Counted from the first letter of the stretch, positions 28,837-38,599 are shown. The stretch: DNA of 64,000 nucleotides from RI-153 sp041391225 (GCA_041391225.1 JAWKOL010000004.1:124001-188000); one strand, 5' to 3'. Notes: generated by a model from the letters alone, not told the origin. Made by a program: numbers and translations.

Positions 28837-29298
28837 AGTCAGGTCAGCAGGTACGGATTCGACCGTATCAGGTGGGCGACGCCGCTACGGTCTCCGCGAT
28901 CATTCGCACCACGATGCGCGTTTCCAACAGCGCCGACTATGCACCCGAGCGACTACAACCGCTCATCGACTATTTTTCGCCGGCCAAAGTGGACCAGATC
29001 AACGAGACGCGCACCTGTCTTGTGGCCGAAGTGAGCGGCGTGCTCGTGGCGACGGCCGGTTTAGAAGACGATGAACTGGTCACCTTTTTTGTGCTGCCCG
29101 AGTGGCAGGGGCGCGGCATCGGCGGCGCTGTTGGCCGAGTTAGAACGGGCGGCACAAACACAAGGGATCACCGAACTGAAGGTGGACGCCAGCGTCACTG
29201 GCGCGGCGTTCTATGCGCGTCATGGCTACGGGCGCACGGGCGAGATCCTCGACGGTACGGCCGGTCCGCAGGTGTCGATGCGAAAACGGCTCATCTGA
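28833..29298 (+). CDS. GNAT-family acetyltransferase, one frameshift
   Basis: Start GTG 28833 overlapping the upstream stop (GTGA). VRIRPYQVGDAATVSAIIRTTM is a GNAT entry; TCLVAEVSGVLVATAGLEDDELVTFFVLPEWQGRGIG is the acetyl-CoA binding strand and loop (Q/R-x-x-G-x-G/A). The frame shifts near 29125 and continues LLAELERAAQTQGITELKVDASVTGAAFYARHGY to a stop at 29298. Joined length is about 154 residues. It transfers an acyl group from acyl-CoA to an unknown amine. A terminator follows at 29364. Confidence 0.82.
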
Positions 29299-29363
29299 AT
29301 CGATCACCGAATCGATCAACGTACTGATCAGCGAAATGTGAACAATTGAACCAGCTTTGCCCA

Positions 29364-29395
29364 CCCCAAGCGCCATCGGCTTGGGGTATTTTTTG
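29364..29395 (+). terminator. Rho-independent terminator after GNAT
   Basis: CCCCAAGC (29364-29371) and GCTTGGGG (29379-29386) enclose a 7-nt loop and are followed by TATTTTTT on the plus strand. The rest of the 303-nt gap (29299-29601) holds no convincing gene. Confidence 0.88.
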
Positions 29396-29601
29396 CGCGT
29401 CGGCTGGGTGGGAAGTTGCGCTGCCTGGCGCGCGACATGGTCTGGTAGGCGAAGAGAGTGGCTGGGGTTTTCATGATCATGCTCCTTGGGCGTCGGCTTT
29501 GGGGTCGGCATCGTGCGTGACAGCAGTCTACGCGATGTCGCCTGTCCGCGGCCGGCGGCCAACGAGCATGATCGGCTCAAATTGGCTCAACAAACGCCAT
29601 T

Positions 29602-31245
29602 CTATTGATCCAGGACCAGTTCAGGCAGGTAGATGTGGTGATCGAGCTGCGGCCCTGTCGGCGTGCCGGTTGCCTGGGGTGTCAACGTCGCCGTGGCTGT
29701 GGCCGTCGGCGTGGAGGCGGGAGAAGTGGGCGTCGCCTGCGATGTCGAGGTGGCTGTCGGTGTTGATGTGGCTGCCGGTGTCGATGACGGCGTGAATGTT
29801 GCGGTAGGCGTGGCTGAAGCGTCCACATCGCCGTAGGTGACGGTGAGCGCGGGGCGTCCGGCGGCGTTCCAATCGCCGGTGTCGGCAGAGACGAAGTATT
29901 TGCCACTGTGGTATTGGCTGTCGGCAGAGTAGAGGACCAGGCGCAGGGGAATTCCTCGCGCGTAGGCGTCGGCGACGGCGTGGGTCACATCCCAGCGATA
30001 CGGGATGCCCGGCCAGGCAGGCGGCTCGGTGACACGCGAAACCCAGGTCGCGGAGACATTCTCCAGCAGGTACGGGGCATTGTTCCAGGTGATCGTCCCT
30101 TCATCCCAGGCTTGATCGGCGATGCCCACCTGGATCAGAGAAGGGATCGGATCGCCCCAGTCGCCGCCGCCTGCGTTGCCGAAGAGGTGCAGCGTAAGCG
30201 TGGCCGAGACGATCCCCTGCGCGGGCGGCAGTTGATCGAGTGGAAAGGTGACGTAGTACTTCGAGTAGCAGGGCCAGTCGGCAATGTCGGACTGGTTTTG
30301 GATGTTGAAATCAGCGCGGCCGGCGTAGTTGGTATCGCCCCATTCATCCCAGAAATCCAGACCGTCGCCGCAGATGGCGCCGCCGCCCACGGCGGCATCG
30401 GGCGCGCTTGCGCCCTGGAGCTTGTCGGCAATGGTGATGGACTGTGGATTGTTGACCGTGGGCGGGTTGTAGATTGCCGGTGCAAAGACGAGTTCGCCCC
30501 AGGTGTCGACGTCTTCGGCGGCGAATTGACGGGGCCAGATCTTGGGGGCGCGCACAGGACCGGCGGCGCCGTCGCGATCATGCACAGTGACGCCAAAACG
30601 CCACGTTGCATCCGCCGCAGGCGGGCCAGACAGGCCAAGCGCAGCAAACGGGATCTGCGCGGAGATGGCCCAGCCTCGCTCATCGGCGCTGTTGTCGTTG
30701 GGCAAGTCACCGCGCCAGGCGCGCTGCACCGAGTAGTCCAGGTTCGACGGCGCCCAGCCGGAGCCGTCATCTTGCCAGGCGGCCTGGTAGGCGGCGCCCT
30801 CCTGCCAGTGGGTCACCTGTGCGGTGATCCGATAGCGCGTGGCATTGTCGCCAGTTGTCAGGTAAAAGGTGACCGCGTCCCAATCGGTCAGGGTGTCGCG
30901 ATCTGCGGCGGCGGGGTTGTACCACATCTGCCGGTCGAAGGCAGCGGTGTAGATGTAGAGCAGATCGTTGTTGTAGCCGATGCGCGTGTCGGCGTAGTTT
31001 TCATTGCCGTTGACCTGGCCGAACCAGAAGATTGCGGTCTCGGCAAAGCGGACAGGGTCATTCCCACTGGTTTCGGGTACAAAGGGAACATGAATGCGGG
31101 GAACATCGGGGAAATTCTGGGCTGCTGCACCTTCCTGAGCCAGCACAGGATCAGCGGCGCTCCCAGGTGCAGTGAGTAGGCTGAACAACATGAAAACAAC
31201 AAACCAATGCACGTTGCGCCACCTTCGCGAGATAGCTTTTGGCAT
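29602..31245 (-). CDS. Secreted DOMON/CBM9-like plus DNRLRE-like protein with Thr/Pro-rich stalk
   Basis: 547 residues from ATG 31245, after AAGGAG; the upstream in-frame ATG at 31329 is less likely. A signal peptide (NVHWFVVFMLFSLLTAPGSAADPVLA) is followed by a CBM9/DOMON-like domain (about 45-230: RIGYNNDLLYIYTAAFDRQMWY, WAISAQIPFAALGLSGPP), then a DNRLRE-type domain (about 260-470) with KYYVTFPLDQLPPAQGIVSATLTLHLFG, TWNNAPYLLENVSATWV and YSADSQYHSGKYFVSAD, and a Thr/Pro-rich linker (TPTATFTPSSTP...) ending in HHIYLPELVLDQ. It is likely an extracellular, surface-associated glycan-binding protein. The repetitive stalk is a common cell-surface feature of filamentous Chloroflexota. Confidence 0.8.
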   Translation of the reverse strand: MPKAISRRWRNVHWFVVFMLFSLLTAPGSAADPVLAQEGAAAQNFPDVPRIHVPFVPETSGNDPVRFAETAIFWFGQVNGNENYADTRIGYNNDLLYIYTAAFDRQMWYNPAAADRDTLTDWDAVTFYLTTGDNATRYRITAQVTHWQEGAAYQAAWQDDGSGWAPSNLDYSVQRAWRGDLPNDNSADERGWAISAQIPFAALGLSGPPAADATWRFGVTVHDRDGAAGPVRAPKIWPRQFAAEDVDTWGELVFAPAIYNPPTVNNPQSITIADKLQGASAPDAAVGGGAICGDGLDFWDEWGDTNYAGRADFNIQNQSDIADWPCYSKYYVTFPLDQLPPAQGIVSATLTLHLFGNAGGGDWGDPIPSLIQVGIADQAWDEGTITWNNAPYLLENVSATWVSRVTEPPAWPGIPYRWDVTHAVADAYARGIPLRLVLYSADSQYHSGKYFVSADTGDWNAAGRPALTVTYGDVDASATPTATFTPSSTPAATSTPTATSTSQATPTSPASTPTATATATLTPQATGTPTGPQLDHHIYLPELVLDQ

Positions 31246-31475
31246 CGTACGCTCCTTGTAGATAGAGGCCGGTGTGTACGCGGTGAACGGTTCACCGGCC
31301 GGGTTTCTACACAAGCGTAGCAACGACATCCGCGCAAGACAAGACGATCAACACGTAGATTCCAGAGAGAAGACACCGCTGTATAGTAGACGAACGTCAC
31401 TCGCCCATCGTTCGTTGCCCAATTGCCGATCAGACGCAGCGCGGGGGAATGATGGAATTAAACTGCCGTCGTGTA

Positions 31476-33965
31476 CTAGCGACGGATGCGGCGGCCAAGG
31501 CGGCGCATTTGGTGCTGGAACCAGGAGCGCCACAGAATGGGCCGCAACAGTTGCCAATTCTGCGCCAGATCGCCGGCGCTGTCCTGTTGGCCGTTCAACT
31601 GACGCGGGGCGAAGCGATGGTGGACGTAGATATCGGTGATGCGGTCGATGTAGGGTTCACCGGGCGGGATCTGCCGCGATAGATCGCGGCCGCGTTCGTA
31701 GGGCGTCTGGCTGGTGGGTGTGAGGATGCCCAACCGCTGTCCCCACTGCACGAGCCGCTCGTAGAAGAGATTGGGCGGCTCGGCCTCGAACGCGTCCGGT
31801 CCTTGATAGAGTCGCCGACGGAGCAGCCACCAGCCGCCCACGAGCGCCACGACGGTCAGCCCGACGCTGATCCAGATCCAATTGCGGTTGGCGACACCCT
31901 GCGCGTCCTCGAAGAAGCCGGGGTCCATGTCTTGGAACTGATCCAGGTTCTGATCGGCGAAGTCATCGGGAATTGGCTGTTCGCCGGGGGTCTGGTTGCC
32001 TGCGTTGCGTGGGGCGTCGTCCTCTTGTGTAGGATCGATGCCTTCGGGGCGATTGAGGATGCTTTCACCGGCGGTCGGCTCGAACTCGATCCAGCCGTAC
32101 TGCGGGAAGTAGACTTCGACCCAGGTATGTGCGTCGCGCTCGGTGATGATGAAGGTGTTGGTTTCGTTGTCGTAGTTACCTTCGGCATAGCCACTGGCAG
32201 TGCGGGCGGGGATGCCCAGGCTGCGCAACATCACGGCCATGGAGGTGGCGTAGTAGTCGCAGTAGCCCTGGCGAATGTCGAAGAGGAAATACTCGATTGG
32301 ATCTTGCTCGGGCGTAGGGGCGGCGATATCTTCGTTGTATTCGTAGTTGCTGCGCAGGAAGCGTTCCAGGGCTTTGGCGATGTCGTAGGTCGACGTCTGG
32401 TTCTGGGTCACTTCCAGGGCCAGATCGGCCACACGGGGCGAGAAGGTTTCGGGCAGTTGCAGGTATGTGTCGGCGATCTGCGCCGGGTAGTCGACGCCGG
32501 CCTCGCGCAGTTCGCGGATGGTGACGGCGGTGTAGTTGCTGGCCACGGTGTAGCGATCCCCTTCCCCCAGGGGCGTGCGCGAGCGACTCCAGGTGAGTTC
32601 GGCCTCGCCCGGGGCGATCTCTTCTGCTTCGGGTATGCTCAGCACGGGCGTTTCCAACCCGGCCAGCGGCACAGACGTGCGCACGATGTCTGGCGCGCCG
32701 AAGAGGATGTTTCCACTGGGCGCCAGCATGGTCACCGTTTGGGTGACGATGCTGCGCGCCGTCCAATTGATCACGGGGATCGTCTCGTTGGCGTCGTATT
32801 CAACTTCGGCGGCGGCGGTGTTGAGCCACTGCCGTCCGGTGAACGTGTCATAGGCCACGGCGCGCCAGTAGCGGCCTTCCACCGAGGCCACCTGCATCAC
32901 CGGCTGCGCGGTGACATTGCGTTCACCGCCCAGCGTCAGCGAGCGGCCAAACGCTGTCTGCACCGGGATCGTCTGCCGGTTGATGCCCTGATACAGCCGG
33001 TTCCACTCTTCGGTGGCGCTTTCCCAGCGCTGGTTGATCGGCGCCAGCCACTGGTTGAACTGCGCACTACGCCCGAGATTGGGCGCGATAAAGGCGATGG
33101 AGATCACGACGATGGCGTAATAAATGCTGTTGCGCATGAAGTCGAAGGCGATGTCCTGGTTGAAGCGGATGCGCTCAAAACGCCAACGTTGCCGGTTCGA
33201 CACCAGGTTCGTCCAGGCCAGGAGGAGCAACGCCACGATACAAAAGGTGACAAGTAAACCGATCACCGGCTGGGGGGCGTAGTAGCTGTTGACGAGTATG
33301 GCGACGCCGGCCAGCATCACGCCGCGCCACACAAAACCGTGACGTAGCACTGTCCACGCGCCGAGGTAGGCCAGCCACCAGAGCAAGAAACTGATTTCGA
33401 GCATGAAGACGTAGTTGTCGTTGCTGGCTGTGCCAGTGAGCGCCGCCTCTACCCATTCGAGCCAGCGTTCCAGCAAGAAGTAGGCGCGCGCCTGCAAATC
33501 GGGGATACCATGCTCCACGAAGACCAACACGCGCGGTTCTTCGCTCACCAGGCGCGTCATCCAGAAGAAGACCCAGGCCAGGCCGGTGGAGAGGCTGTGC
33601 GAGAGCATAAAGAAACCGTCGAAACGGCTGTACGACATGAGCACGCCCATCGCCAACGCGCCAAGTACCACAGGGATGAGGATCCCCATATTGGCCACCC
33701 AGCCGGCGGCGTCCAGAGAGAAGGCCAGCAGTAGGTAGAGCATCCCCAACAAGAGGATGATCCCGGTGATCCCCTCTCGAAAATGGGCAAGGCCGAGTCG
33801 GGTGTCTTCGGCAGCCGCAGGCCCGGGTTCGGGCGCATTGGGTTGAGAGCGAAGCGGTGGCCTCTGATCGGCACGATTGAGACCACGTTGGTTTGCTGTG
33901 ATTGTCATAGGGATGGGCTGGCTTTCAAGGGCAACCGTGGGTGGGGCGACGGCCGCCGGCAACAC
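31476..33965 (-). CDS. TgpA-like transmembrane transglutaminase-domain protein
   Basis: Up to 829 residues; MTITANQRG at 33908 is an alternative start. About six N-terminal helices (ITGIILLLGMLYLLLAFSL, MGILIPVVLGALAMGVLMSY, YVFMLEISFLLWWLAYLGAWTV, VMLAGVAILVNSYYAP and so on) are followed by a large extracytoplasmic region and a transglutaminase-like core: Cys in QGYCDYYATSM, His in DAHTWVEVYF, and an acidic residue in IEFEPTAG. A further helix (WIWISVGLTVVALVGGWWLL) precedes a cytoplasmic DUF4129-like tail. This is the DUF3488/TgpA arrangement. Its role is unknown in most bacteria. Neighbouring MoxR or DUF58 genes are absent; the unknown anchored protein lies just upstream. Confidence 0.88.
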   Translation of the reverse strand: MLPAAVAPPTVALESQPIPMTITANQRGLNRADQRPPLRSQPNAPEPGPAAAEDTRLGLAHFREGITGIILLLGMLYLLLAFSLDAAGWVANMGILIPVVLGALAMGVLMSYSRFDGFFMLSHSLSTGLAWVFFWMTRLVSEEPRVLVFVEHGIPDLQARAYFLLERWLEWVEAALTGTASNDNYVFMLEISFLLWWLAYLGAWTVLRHGFVWRGVMLAGVAILVNSYYAPQPVIGLLVTFCIVALLLLAWTNLVSNRQRWRFERIRFNQDIAFDFMRNSIYYAIVVISIAFIAPNLGRSAQFNQWLAPINQRWESATEEWNRLYQGINRQTIPVQTAFGRSLTLGGERNVTAQPVMQVASVEGRYWRAVAYDTFTGRQWLNTAAAEVEYDANETIPVINWTARSIVTQTVTMLAPSGNILFGAPDIVRTSVPLAGLETPVLSIPEAEEIAPGEAELTWSRSRTPLGEGDRYTVASNYTAVTIRELREAGVDYPAQIADTYLQLPETFSPRVADLALEVTQNQTSTYDIAKALERFLRSNYEYNEDIAAPTPEQDPIEYFLFDIRQGYCDYYATSMAVMLRSLGIPARTASGYAEGNYDNETNTFIITERDAHTWVEVYFPQYGWIEFEPTAGESILNRPEGIDPTQEDDAPRNAGNQTPGEQPIPDDFADQNLDQFQDMDPGFFEDAQGVANRNWIWISVGLTVVALVGGWWLLRRRLYQGPDAFEAEPPNLFYERLVQWGQRLGILTPTSQTPYERGRDLSRQIPPGEPYIDRITDIYVHHRFAPRQLNGQQDSAGDLAQNWQLLRPILWRSWFQHQMRRLGRRIRR

Positions 33966-34039
33966 GTAGGGAAGTACAGTGTACCGCAGCTTATGTCTGC
34001 TACGAAACTAGATCGATTATCAATCAATTCTGATCTGTC

Positions 34040-36265
34040 TTAAAGCAATAACCAGAGTAGACCAGCCAGGGCGAGGAGTGCAGTTAGCAGGATTACTACG
34101 GCCAACAGCAATCGCGGTCCACTGAGCACTTCGGTCTGGAGCGATAGCGTCTGCGGTGCGTCGTCGAGTTGGGCGATCCAGATTCGAGCCGGGGTGTCGG
34201 CGCTGTTCGGTGCCATCTGGATGCGGATGGCGCTGCTACGCACGGCGTTCTGCCAGATCTGCGCTTCGCGGATCAGGTAGATCTGGCGCAACTGCTCGCT
34301 GATCTCCGCCTGCACAGCGTCGATTGCCTGTGCATTCGTCGCCTGGGCGTTCGCTGCCACGAAGGCAAATTGGATGTCGGCGGCCTGGCGTTCCAACAGC
34401 GCCGCCACCCCGCGCCACTGATCCGAAACAGCGCGCAGATCCATGCGTTGTGAAATCTCAACACGTTCCCAAAGCCATTGATGGCTGCGGCTAACGGCCG
34501 GATCGAGCGAGGTCAGCAAAGTGCGTAGCAATGCCCAATCGGCCAGCGGCGGCACCGACTGGGTCAGGGCAAGCCGGTGCTCGGCCAAGGCGACGCCTGA
34601 GAGGTCGATGGCAAGCTGACCATCCCCCAGAAACGAAACGTTCGTCCCCTGTACGTCTGCGTTGAGCCAGGCCTGAGCCAGTTGGTTGGCGACGAGTTGA
34701 GCCGTTTCCTGGCGTCCTTCCACCGGCGCGGCAGCGAGGTGAAGGGTTGTCTCATCGGCGGCCAGGGTCAATGTCACCTGCCAAGTGGCGAAAATGGCGC
34801 GACTTTCTGGCGGCGGCAACATGGATTCATTGAGGATATCGGCGCCGGCGAGGGTGATGGCGGCGTCTTGGTTGTCCTGTTCCAGGAAGGTGAGGGCCTG
34901 CTGCAACTCGATCATTTGCCGTTCAGAAGCAAGCCAGGCGGGATCGAAGTTGGGCAGTGCGGTCATCTCTTCCAGCACAACCGATGCCTGCGACCAGTCG
35001 GCCTGTTGCTGCGCCAGGCGAAATTGTGACTCCAATCCCTGTGCAAGCCACTGGGTTAGTTCAGCGCGGAGGCTGTCGTCGGGCGGCAGGGCATTCAGCG
35101 CGCGCTGCACTTCTGCAACCATCAGATCGATGTACGCAGGATCGATCCGCCCATCTGCGCCGATGCTGCGGCTGCGGTAAAGGGAGGCTAGGGCGCGATG
35201 CAAAGCCGTCATCTGCGCGGGTGGGAGTCCTGTCTGTTGCCCAAAGGCAACACCATCGGAATAAGCCGCCAGGGCCTGGGCATAAAAACGCAGTCGTGTC
35301 GATCCATTGGCTTTGGGCGATCCATAGAGGCGATTGTAGAAATCACCCAGGGCCAGGAAACGCGCCGGCGTCGGCTCTGTGCTGAGCGCTTGTCGGGTTT
35401 CGGCCAACGAACGCCAGAGCGTCGGCGCGATCCACTGTAGCACGAACGGTTCATCGGGGAACGCACCTTCTTGCAGCCACTGCAAGCGGTCACCGTTGTA
35501 GGTCCACGAAGCCGGGGAAGTCGACACCCAGCTTTCGGAAGGCAGCCATCCTGAGTTTTCACCAGGAAGATCAATGGTGATGCGCCAGCTTTCAGGGCGC
35601 CCCGCCCAGGCATTCAGCAACTGTGACGTATAGCGGAAGATACCGAAATCATCGGCGCGGATCTGCGTTTGATAGCTCAACGTAAGCTGACGGCGGGCAT
35701 CCGCGGCAATGGAAATCTGCCCAGTTTGGGGGAATCCTTCACCGGTTGGCTGCAATGTCAATGCCTGCCCGTCGATGCTGAGATTGACGCCTTCGGGCAT
35801 TGGTTGGGCTGATTGTGTTGGCGACGGGGAGACTTGCAGCAATACAGTCTGGTTCTCGGTAGTCGCATTGTGAAGGCGATACCCAGCCACCACGCGCAGG
35901 ATCGTCGCTTCGTCTTCGCTGCGGATAGACACATCCAGTGTATGCGTGAGCAGTCGCACCGGCGTATCGGTCAGCGGCAACAGATAGAGATGCACGGGAT
36001 CTGTAGACGATGTCTGGGCCGGGATCACGGCGGGGATCATCCGTTGCACCGATGGCCAACTTGACGCCGCGACGCTGCGCGCGCCCAATAGGGTTCCTGT
36101 GCAAAGCAGCAAGAATCCCAGACAAAGGCGAATTGTGCGAGGAGTTGCAAATCTGATGGGCTTTTGGTATCGTGGCACTGTTATGCTATCTGCACAAAAG
36201 GCTGAATCGAAAGCGCACAAACACAAGTAAATGACGGTGGAACTGCCAAGGCGGAAAAGGTGCAT
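34040..36265 (-). CDS. Large exported protein with C-terminal membrane anchor, unknown family
   Basis: Up to 741 residues. A GTG at 36178 (VPRYQKPIRF) gives a more normal signal peptide (RLCLGFLLLCTGTLLGARSVA) than the ATG at 36265, which would run into the promoter of the divergent gene. The mature part has a beta-rich N-terminal half (LTHTLDVSIRSEDEATILRVVAGYRLHN, WRITIDLPGENSGWL) and a helical second half (ALAAYSDGVAFGQQTGLP, EVQRALNALPPDDSLRAELTQ). It ends with one helix (LLLAVVILLTALLALAGLLWLLL). No family is recognised. Gene order after it (TgpA-like, then DOMON/DNRLRE) suggests an envelope-linked group. Confidence 0.65.
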   Translation of the reverse strand: MHLFRLGSSTVIYLCLCAFDSAFCADSITVPRYQKPIRFATPRTIRLCLGFLLLCTGTLLGARSVAASSWPSVQRMIPAVIPAQTSSTDPVHLYLLPLTDTPVRLLTHTLDVSIRSEDEATILRVVAGYRLHNATTENQTVLLQVSPSPTQSAQPMPEGVNLSIDGQALTLQPTGEGFPQTGQISIAADARRQLTLSYQTQIRADDFGIFRYTSQLLNAWAGRPESWRITIDLPGENSGWLPSESWVSTSPASWTYNGDRLQWLQEGAFPDEPFVLQWIAPTLWRSLAETRQALSTEPTPARFLALGDFYNRLYGSPKANGSTRLRFYAQALAAYSDGVAFGQQTGLPPAQMTALHRALASLYRSRSIGADGRIDPAYIDLMVAEVQRALNALPPDDSLRAELTQWLAQGLESQFRLAQQQADWSQASVVLEEMTALPNFDPAWLASERQMIELQQALTFLEQDNQDAAITLAGADILNESMLPPPESRAIFATWQVTLTLAADETTLHLAAAPVEGRQETAQLVANQLAQAWLNADVQGTNVSFLGDGQLAIDLSGVALAEHRLALTQSVPPLADWALLRTLLTSLDPAVSRSHQWLWERVEISQRMDLRAVSDQWRGVAALLERQAADIQFAFVAANAQATNAQAIDAVQAEISEQLRQIYLIREAQIWQNAVRSSAIRIQMAPNSADTPARIWIAQLDDAPQTLSLQTEVLSGPRLLLAVVILLTALLALAGLLWLLL

Positions 36266-36330
36266 GTATTATATTAAAACGGCACTGGAAATAATGTGAA
36301 ATACGCCACCGAGGAGGGGTATTCGTTTCC

Positions 36331-36633
36331 ATGGTCAGGTTGTTAATGAAGTGGGACATCAAAGTGGGACGTGAACAGCCCTACTTCGAGTTTGTTATGC
36401 GCGAGTTTGCACCAGGCTTGATGCAGTTGGGCATCGAACCGGCAGAGGTGTGGTACACGATCTATGGTGACGGCCCCCAGATGCTTACAATCGGTGAGGT
36501 GAGCAGCCTGGATCGCGTCACCGATATTCTGCAGAGTAACGATTGGAAAAAACTGCACGGCAAGCTACTACTGTATGTGACGAACTACGCACAGCGAATC
36601 GTTGCCCACAACAATCGCACATTTCAGATATGA
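36331..36633 (+). CDS. Conserved small protein of unknown function
   Basis: 100 residues, ATG 36331 preceded by GAGGAGGGG. MKWDIKVGREQPYFEFVMREFAPGLMQLGIEPAEVWYTIYG and MLTIGEVSSLDRVTDILQSNDWKKLHGKLL read like a dimeric alpha-beta barrel (ferredoxin-like) unit; similar short proteins are, to my knowledge, frequent in Chloroflexota. No catalytic residues are identifiable. Divergent from the large anchored protein, with 65 nt or more between the starts. Confidence 0.75.
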   Translation: MVRLLMKWDIKVGREQPYFEFVMREFAPGLMQLGIEPAEVWYTIYGDGPQMLTIGEVSSLDRVTDILQSNDWKKLHGKLLLYVTNYAQRIVAHNNRTFQI

Positions 36634-37031
36634 CCGGCTACCAGATATGACAGCCAGAAGCCGACATTTGTAGCACACTGCTCATTCCCCCGAATCTCCG
36701 CAACATGTCCTCGCAATGCGCCTCACTCGAACCACAAACGAGATAGTACCTCCGTACGCGTTTATTGCGAGATCGCTTACGTATTTTGTCAGCAAAGCGT
36801 AATCGTATGTACTTGCAATATATTTGGACCGCTTTATGCTAGAGTAGAGATCTCGAAACATGCCTTACCCGTTCGAGATGACAATCGCTTAGATTCTATC
36901 CTGAAATTCACAGCAGGTCGGCAAGTCTAGTTTCTCCAATTCAGAGTGAACATTCTGCTGGGTACCGTAATCTTAGGATAGAGACTTTGTGCGTTCTCAC
37001 TTGTCGAACGCTCGCAATCGAGGATAGGTAA
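36634..37031. other. 398-nt intergenic region, no gene seen
   Basis: AT-richer than its surroundings. It should contain the promoter of the receiver-like gene at 37032 (GAGGATAGGTAA is its ribosome binding site). No RNA motif or strong hairpin is recognised. Confidence 0.45.
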
Positions 37032-37484
37032 ATGGCAAATCAGTGGTCTAACGTCACGCAGGGGCTCCATCGCACGCATTGGTCTGATCCGTTGGCGAGC
37101 GCTTCCATTCTGTGGTTACGCGCGCGCAGCGAGGCAAGCGAGCGAGTGGTTGCCGTGCAGAAAGCAATCAAGTTGCAAGGTTTGAAGCTGCACGTGGCGG
37201 ATCTCTTTGAGGTTTCTTCCAGTCAGTTGACCGAGGCGGATCTGATCCTGTTGGATGGTTTTGATCGGTTGGATGGAACGATTGAAACGGTGTTGACACG
37301 TATCCGCATGGAAAACCGCGTGCCGCTGGTGATTCTGACCAACGGCTACTCCACCGACCAACTCGTAACTGCGTTGACAGCCGGCGCCGACGCGATTTGG
37401 GCCGCAAGCATACCTGTCGAAGTCCTATTGGCCCGTTGTAAGGCCATTTTACGCAGAGCGAGCAACACACAAAGTCACCGTTAG
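37032..37484 (+). CDS. Degenerate stand-alone receiver domain protein
   Basis: 150 residues. The order ASILWLRAR, LKLHVADLFEV, ADLILLDGFDRLDG, RVPLVILTNGYSTDQLVTALTAGADAIWAAS, EVLLARCKAILRR follows the five alternating strands and helices of a response-regulator receiver. Asp75 (LLDGF) is at the phosphorylation position and Thr is kept in VILTNG, but the N-terminal acidic pair is replaced (ILWLRAR) and the strand-5 Lys is missing (DAIWAAS). It may therefore be a pseudo-receiver. No output domain is attached. RBS GAGGATAGG. A hairpin with a T-rich tail follows at 37530-37558. Confidence 0.72.
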   Translation: MANQWSNVTQGLHRTHWSDPLASASILWLRARSEASERVVAVQKAIKLQGLKLHVADLFEVSSSQLTEADLILLDGFDRLDGTIETVLTRIRMENRVPLVILTNGYSTDQLVTALTAGADAIWAASIPVEVLLARCKAILRRASNTQSHR

Positions 37485-37832
37485 GCATACAAGCGGTGTA
37501 AGTAAATCGAAATGAATATGGTATTGAAGACGCCGGCCCAGTGTGGCTGGCGTTTATTTGTTGATTTATTGGCCGCTATTGGCGGGCATAAACCTCTCCG
37601 TACCGAATTAGTGCTAATGCACTACCTACGTTAACCCAGATAATGCTTAGCCTTACGCCAAAGTACTATAGGGATTTCATTACGCGACTGTTACACTGCA
37701 AATCAACAGCACGGAATTCTGGTAGAGATAGAAGTTGTCAGTATTGTCAGTGTAATTGATTACGGAAAACGAAGCACATTTGCGGATCTAGGCATACGCG
37801 CTGCCAATCAATGGAGCGCATGGAGAGAGAAA
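37485..37832. other. 348-nt intergenic region with a hairpin
   Basis: A 9-bp stem (37530-37538 with 37545-37553, one G-T) followed by TTATTTG looks like the terminator of the receiver gene. The remainder is AT-richer and holds the promoter of the following HTH gene; no other element is seen. Confidence 0.55.
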
Positions 37833-38336
37833 ATGGCCTTGTTTGTACGTGAGTTGACGAATGAAGAGTGGGAAGAGCTTGAGCACCTGACGCAGCAATC
37901 GGAGCCTGAGGTTCCTGAGCAGCGTCTGATGATCGTGCTCCTGTCGGCGCAAGGGCATCGTGTACAAGAAGTGAGTCGCGAGGTCGATCTGCATCCGATC
38001 AACGTGCGCAAGTGGATCCACCGCTTCAACGAAGACGGCATCGATGGCTTACGCAGCGGCAAATCACCGGGGCGGCCACCGGTCTTCTCTGGTGAGCAAC
38101 GCGAAGAGATCGTGGAAATTGCCGCCAGTGATCCTCGGCAGTTGGGGCTGAACTTCTCGCAGTGGTCGTTGCAACGGCTGCGCAAGTACCTCATCCAAAA
38201 CAAAATTGTCGAGCAGATCAGCGTCGAGACGATTCGCCAAGTTCTGCGAGCGCACGGGATCAAGCATCGATCCAGTCGCGGCTGGCGTCGGGATTCCGGC
38301 CTTCTACGCAGCAACCATCGGCTGCGCCAAAATTAA
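37833..38336 (+). CDS. IS630-like helix-turn-helix protein, probable transposase fragment
   Basis: 167 residues. FVRELTNEEWEELEHLTQQ, LMIVLLSAQGHRVQEVSREVDLHPINVRKWIHRFNEDGIDGLRSGKSPGRPPVFS and SQWSLQRLRKYLIQNKIVEQISVETIRQVLRAHGIKHRSSRGW are the two HTH units and the hinge of IS630/Tc1-type transposases. After residue 152 the sequence loses family character and stops, and no DDE catalytic domain follows in any frame within the next kilobase. It is either a domesticated DNA-binding protein or the 5' remnant of an insertion sequence. No inverted repeats were found around it. Confidence 0.6.
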   Translation: MALFVRELTNEEWEELEHLTQQSEPEVPEQRLMIVLLSAQGHRVQEVSREVDLHPINVRKWIHRFNEDGIDGLRSGKSPGRPPVFSGEQREEIVEIAASDPRQLGLNFSQWSLQRLRKYLIQNKIVEQISVETIRQVLRAHGIKHRSSRGWRRDSGLLRSNHRLRQN

Positions 38337-38472
38337 GCCTGCGGCAGAGCCCTGCCCGGTATTCCATGCAGAAGTTTTCCGCCGGCGTGAGTTGAGTAGA
38401 TTCTGTATAGAAAGGTCGCAGGGCGGCGATCCGATAATAGTACTGTACCTTGCGACACGAAAATCTTTTATG

Positions 38473-38499
38473 GAGCCGGCTCCCCTAAGGAGTCGGCTC
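38473..38499. repeat. 11-bp hairpin
   Basis: GAGCCGGCTCC (38473-38483) with GGAGTCGGCTC (38489-38499), 5-nt loop, one G-T pair. No T run downstream, so a weak terminator or an IS-related remnant. Confidence 0.5.
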
Positions 38500-38599
38500 T
38501 GTCTTTCAGCAGATGGCATGTGGGGGCGAATCCGCCAAAAATACTACGCATAAATCGGCATTTTTCAGGTATTATCTATAGAAACCGAATACGACTATC

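Noticed and set aside
29328..29480. A 50-codon minus-strand ORF with an AGGAG site (MIMKTPATLFAYQTMSRAR)
   Set aside because: Its 3' part runs through the plus-strand terminator hairpin, it resembles no family, and low-complexity basic residues dominate.
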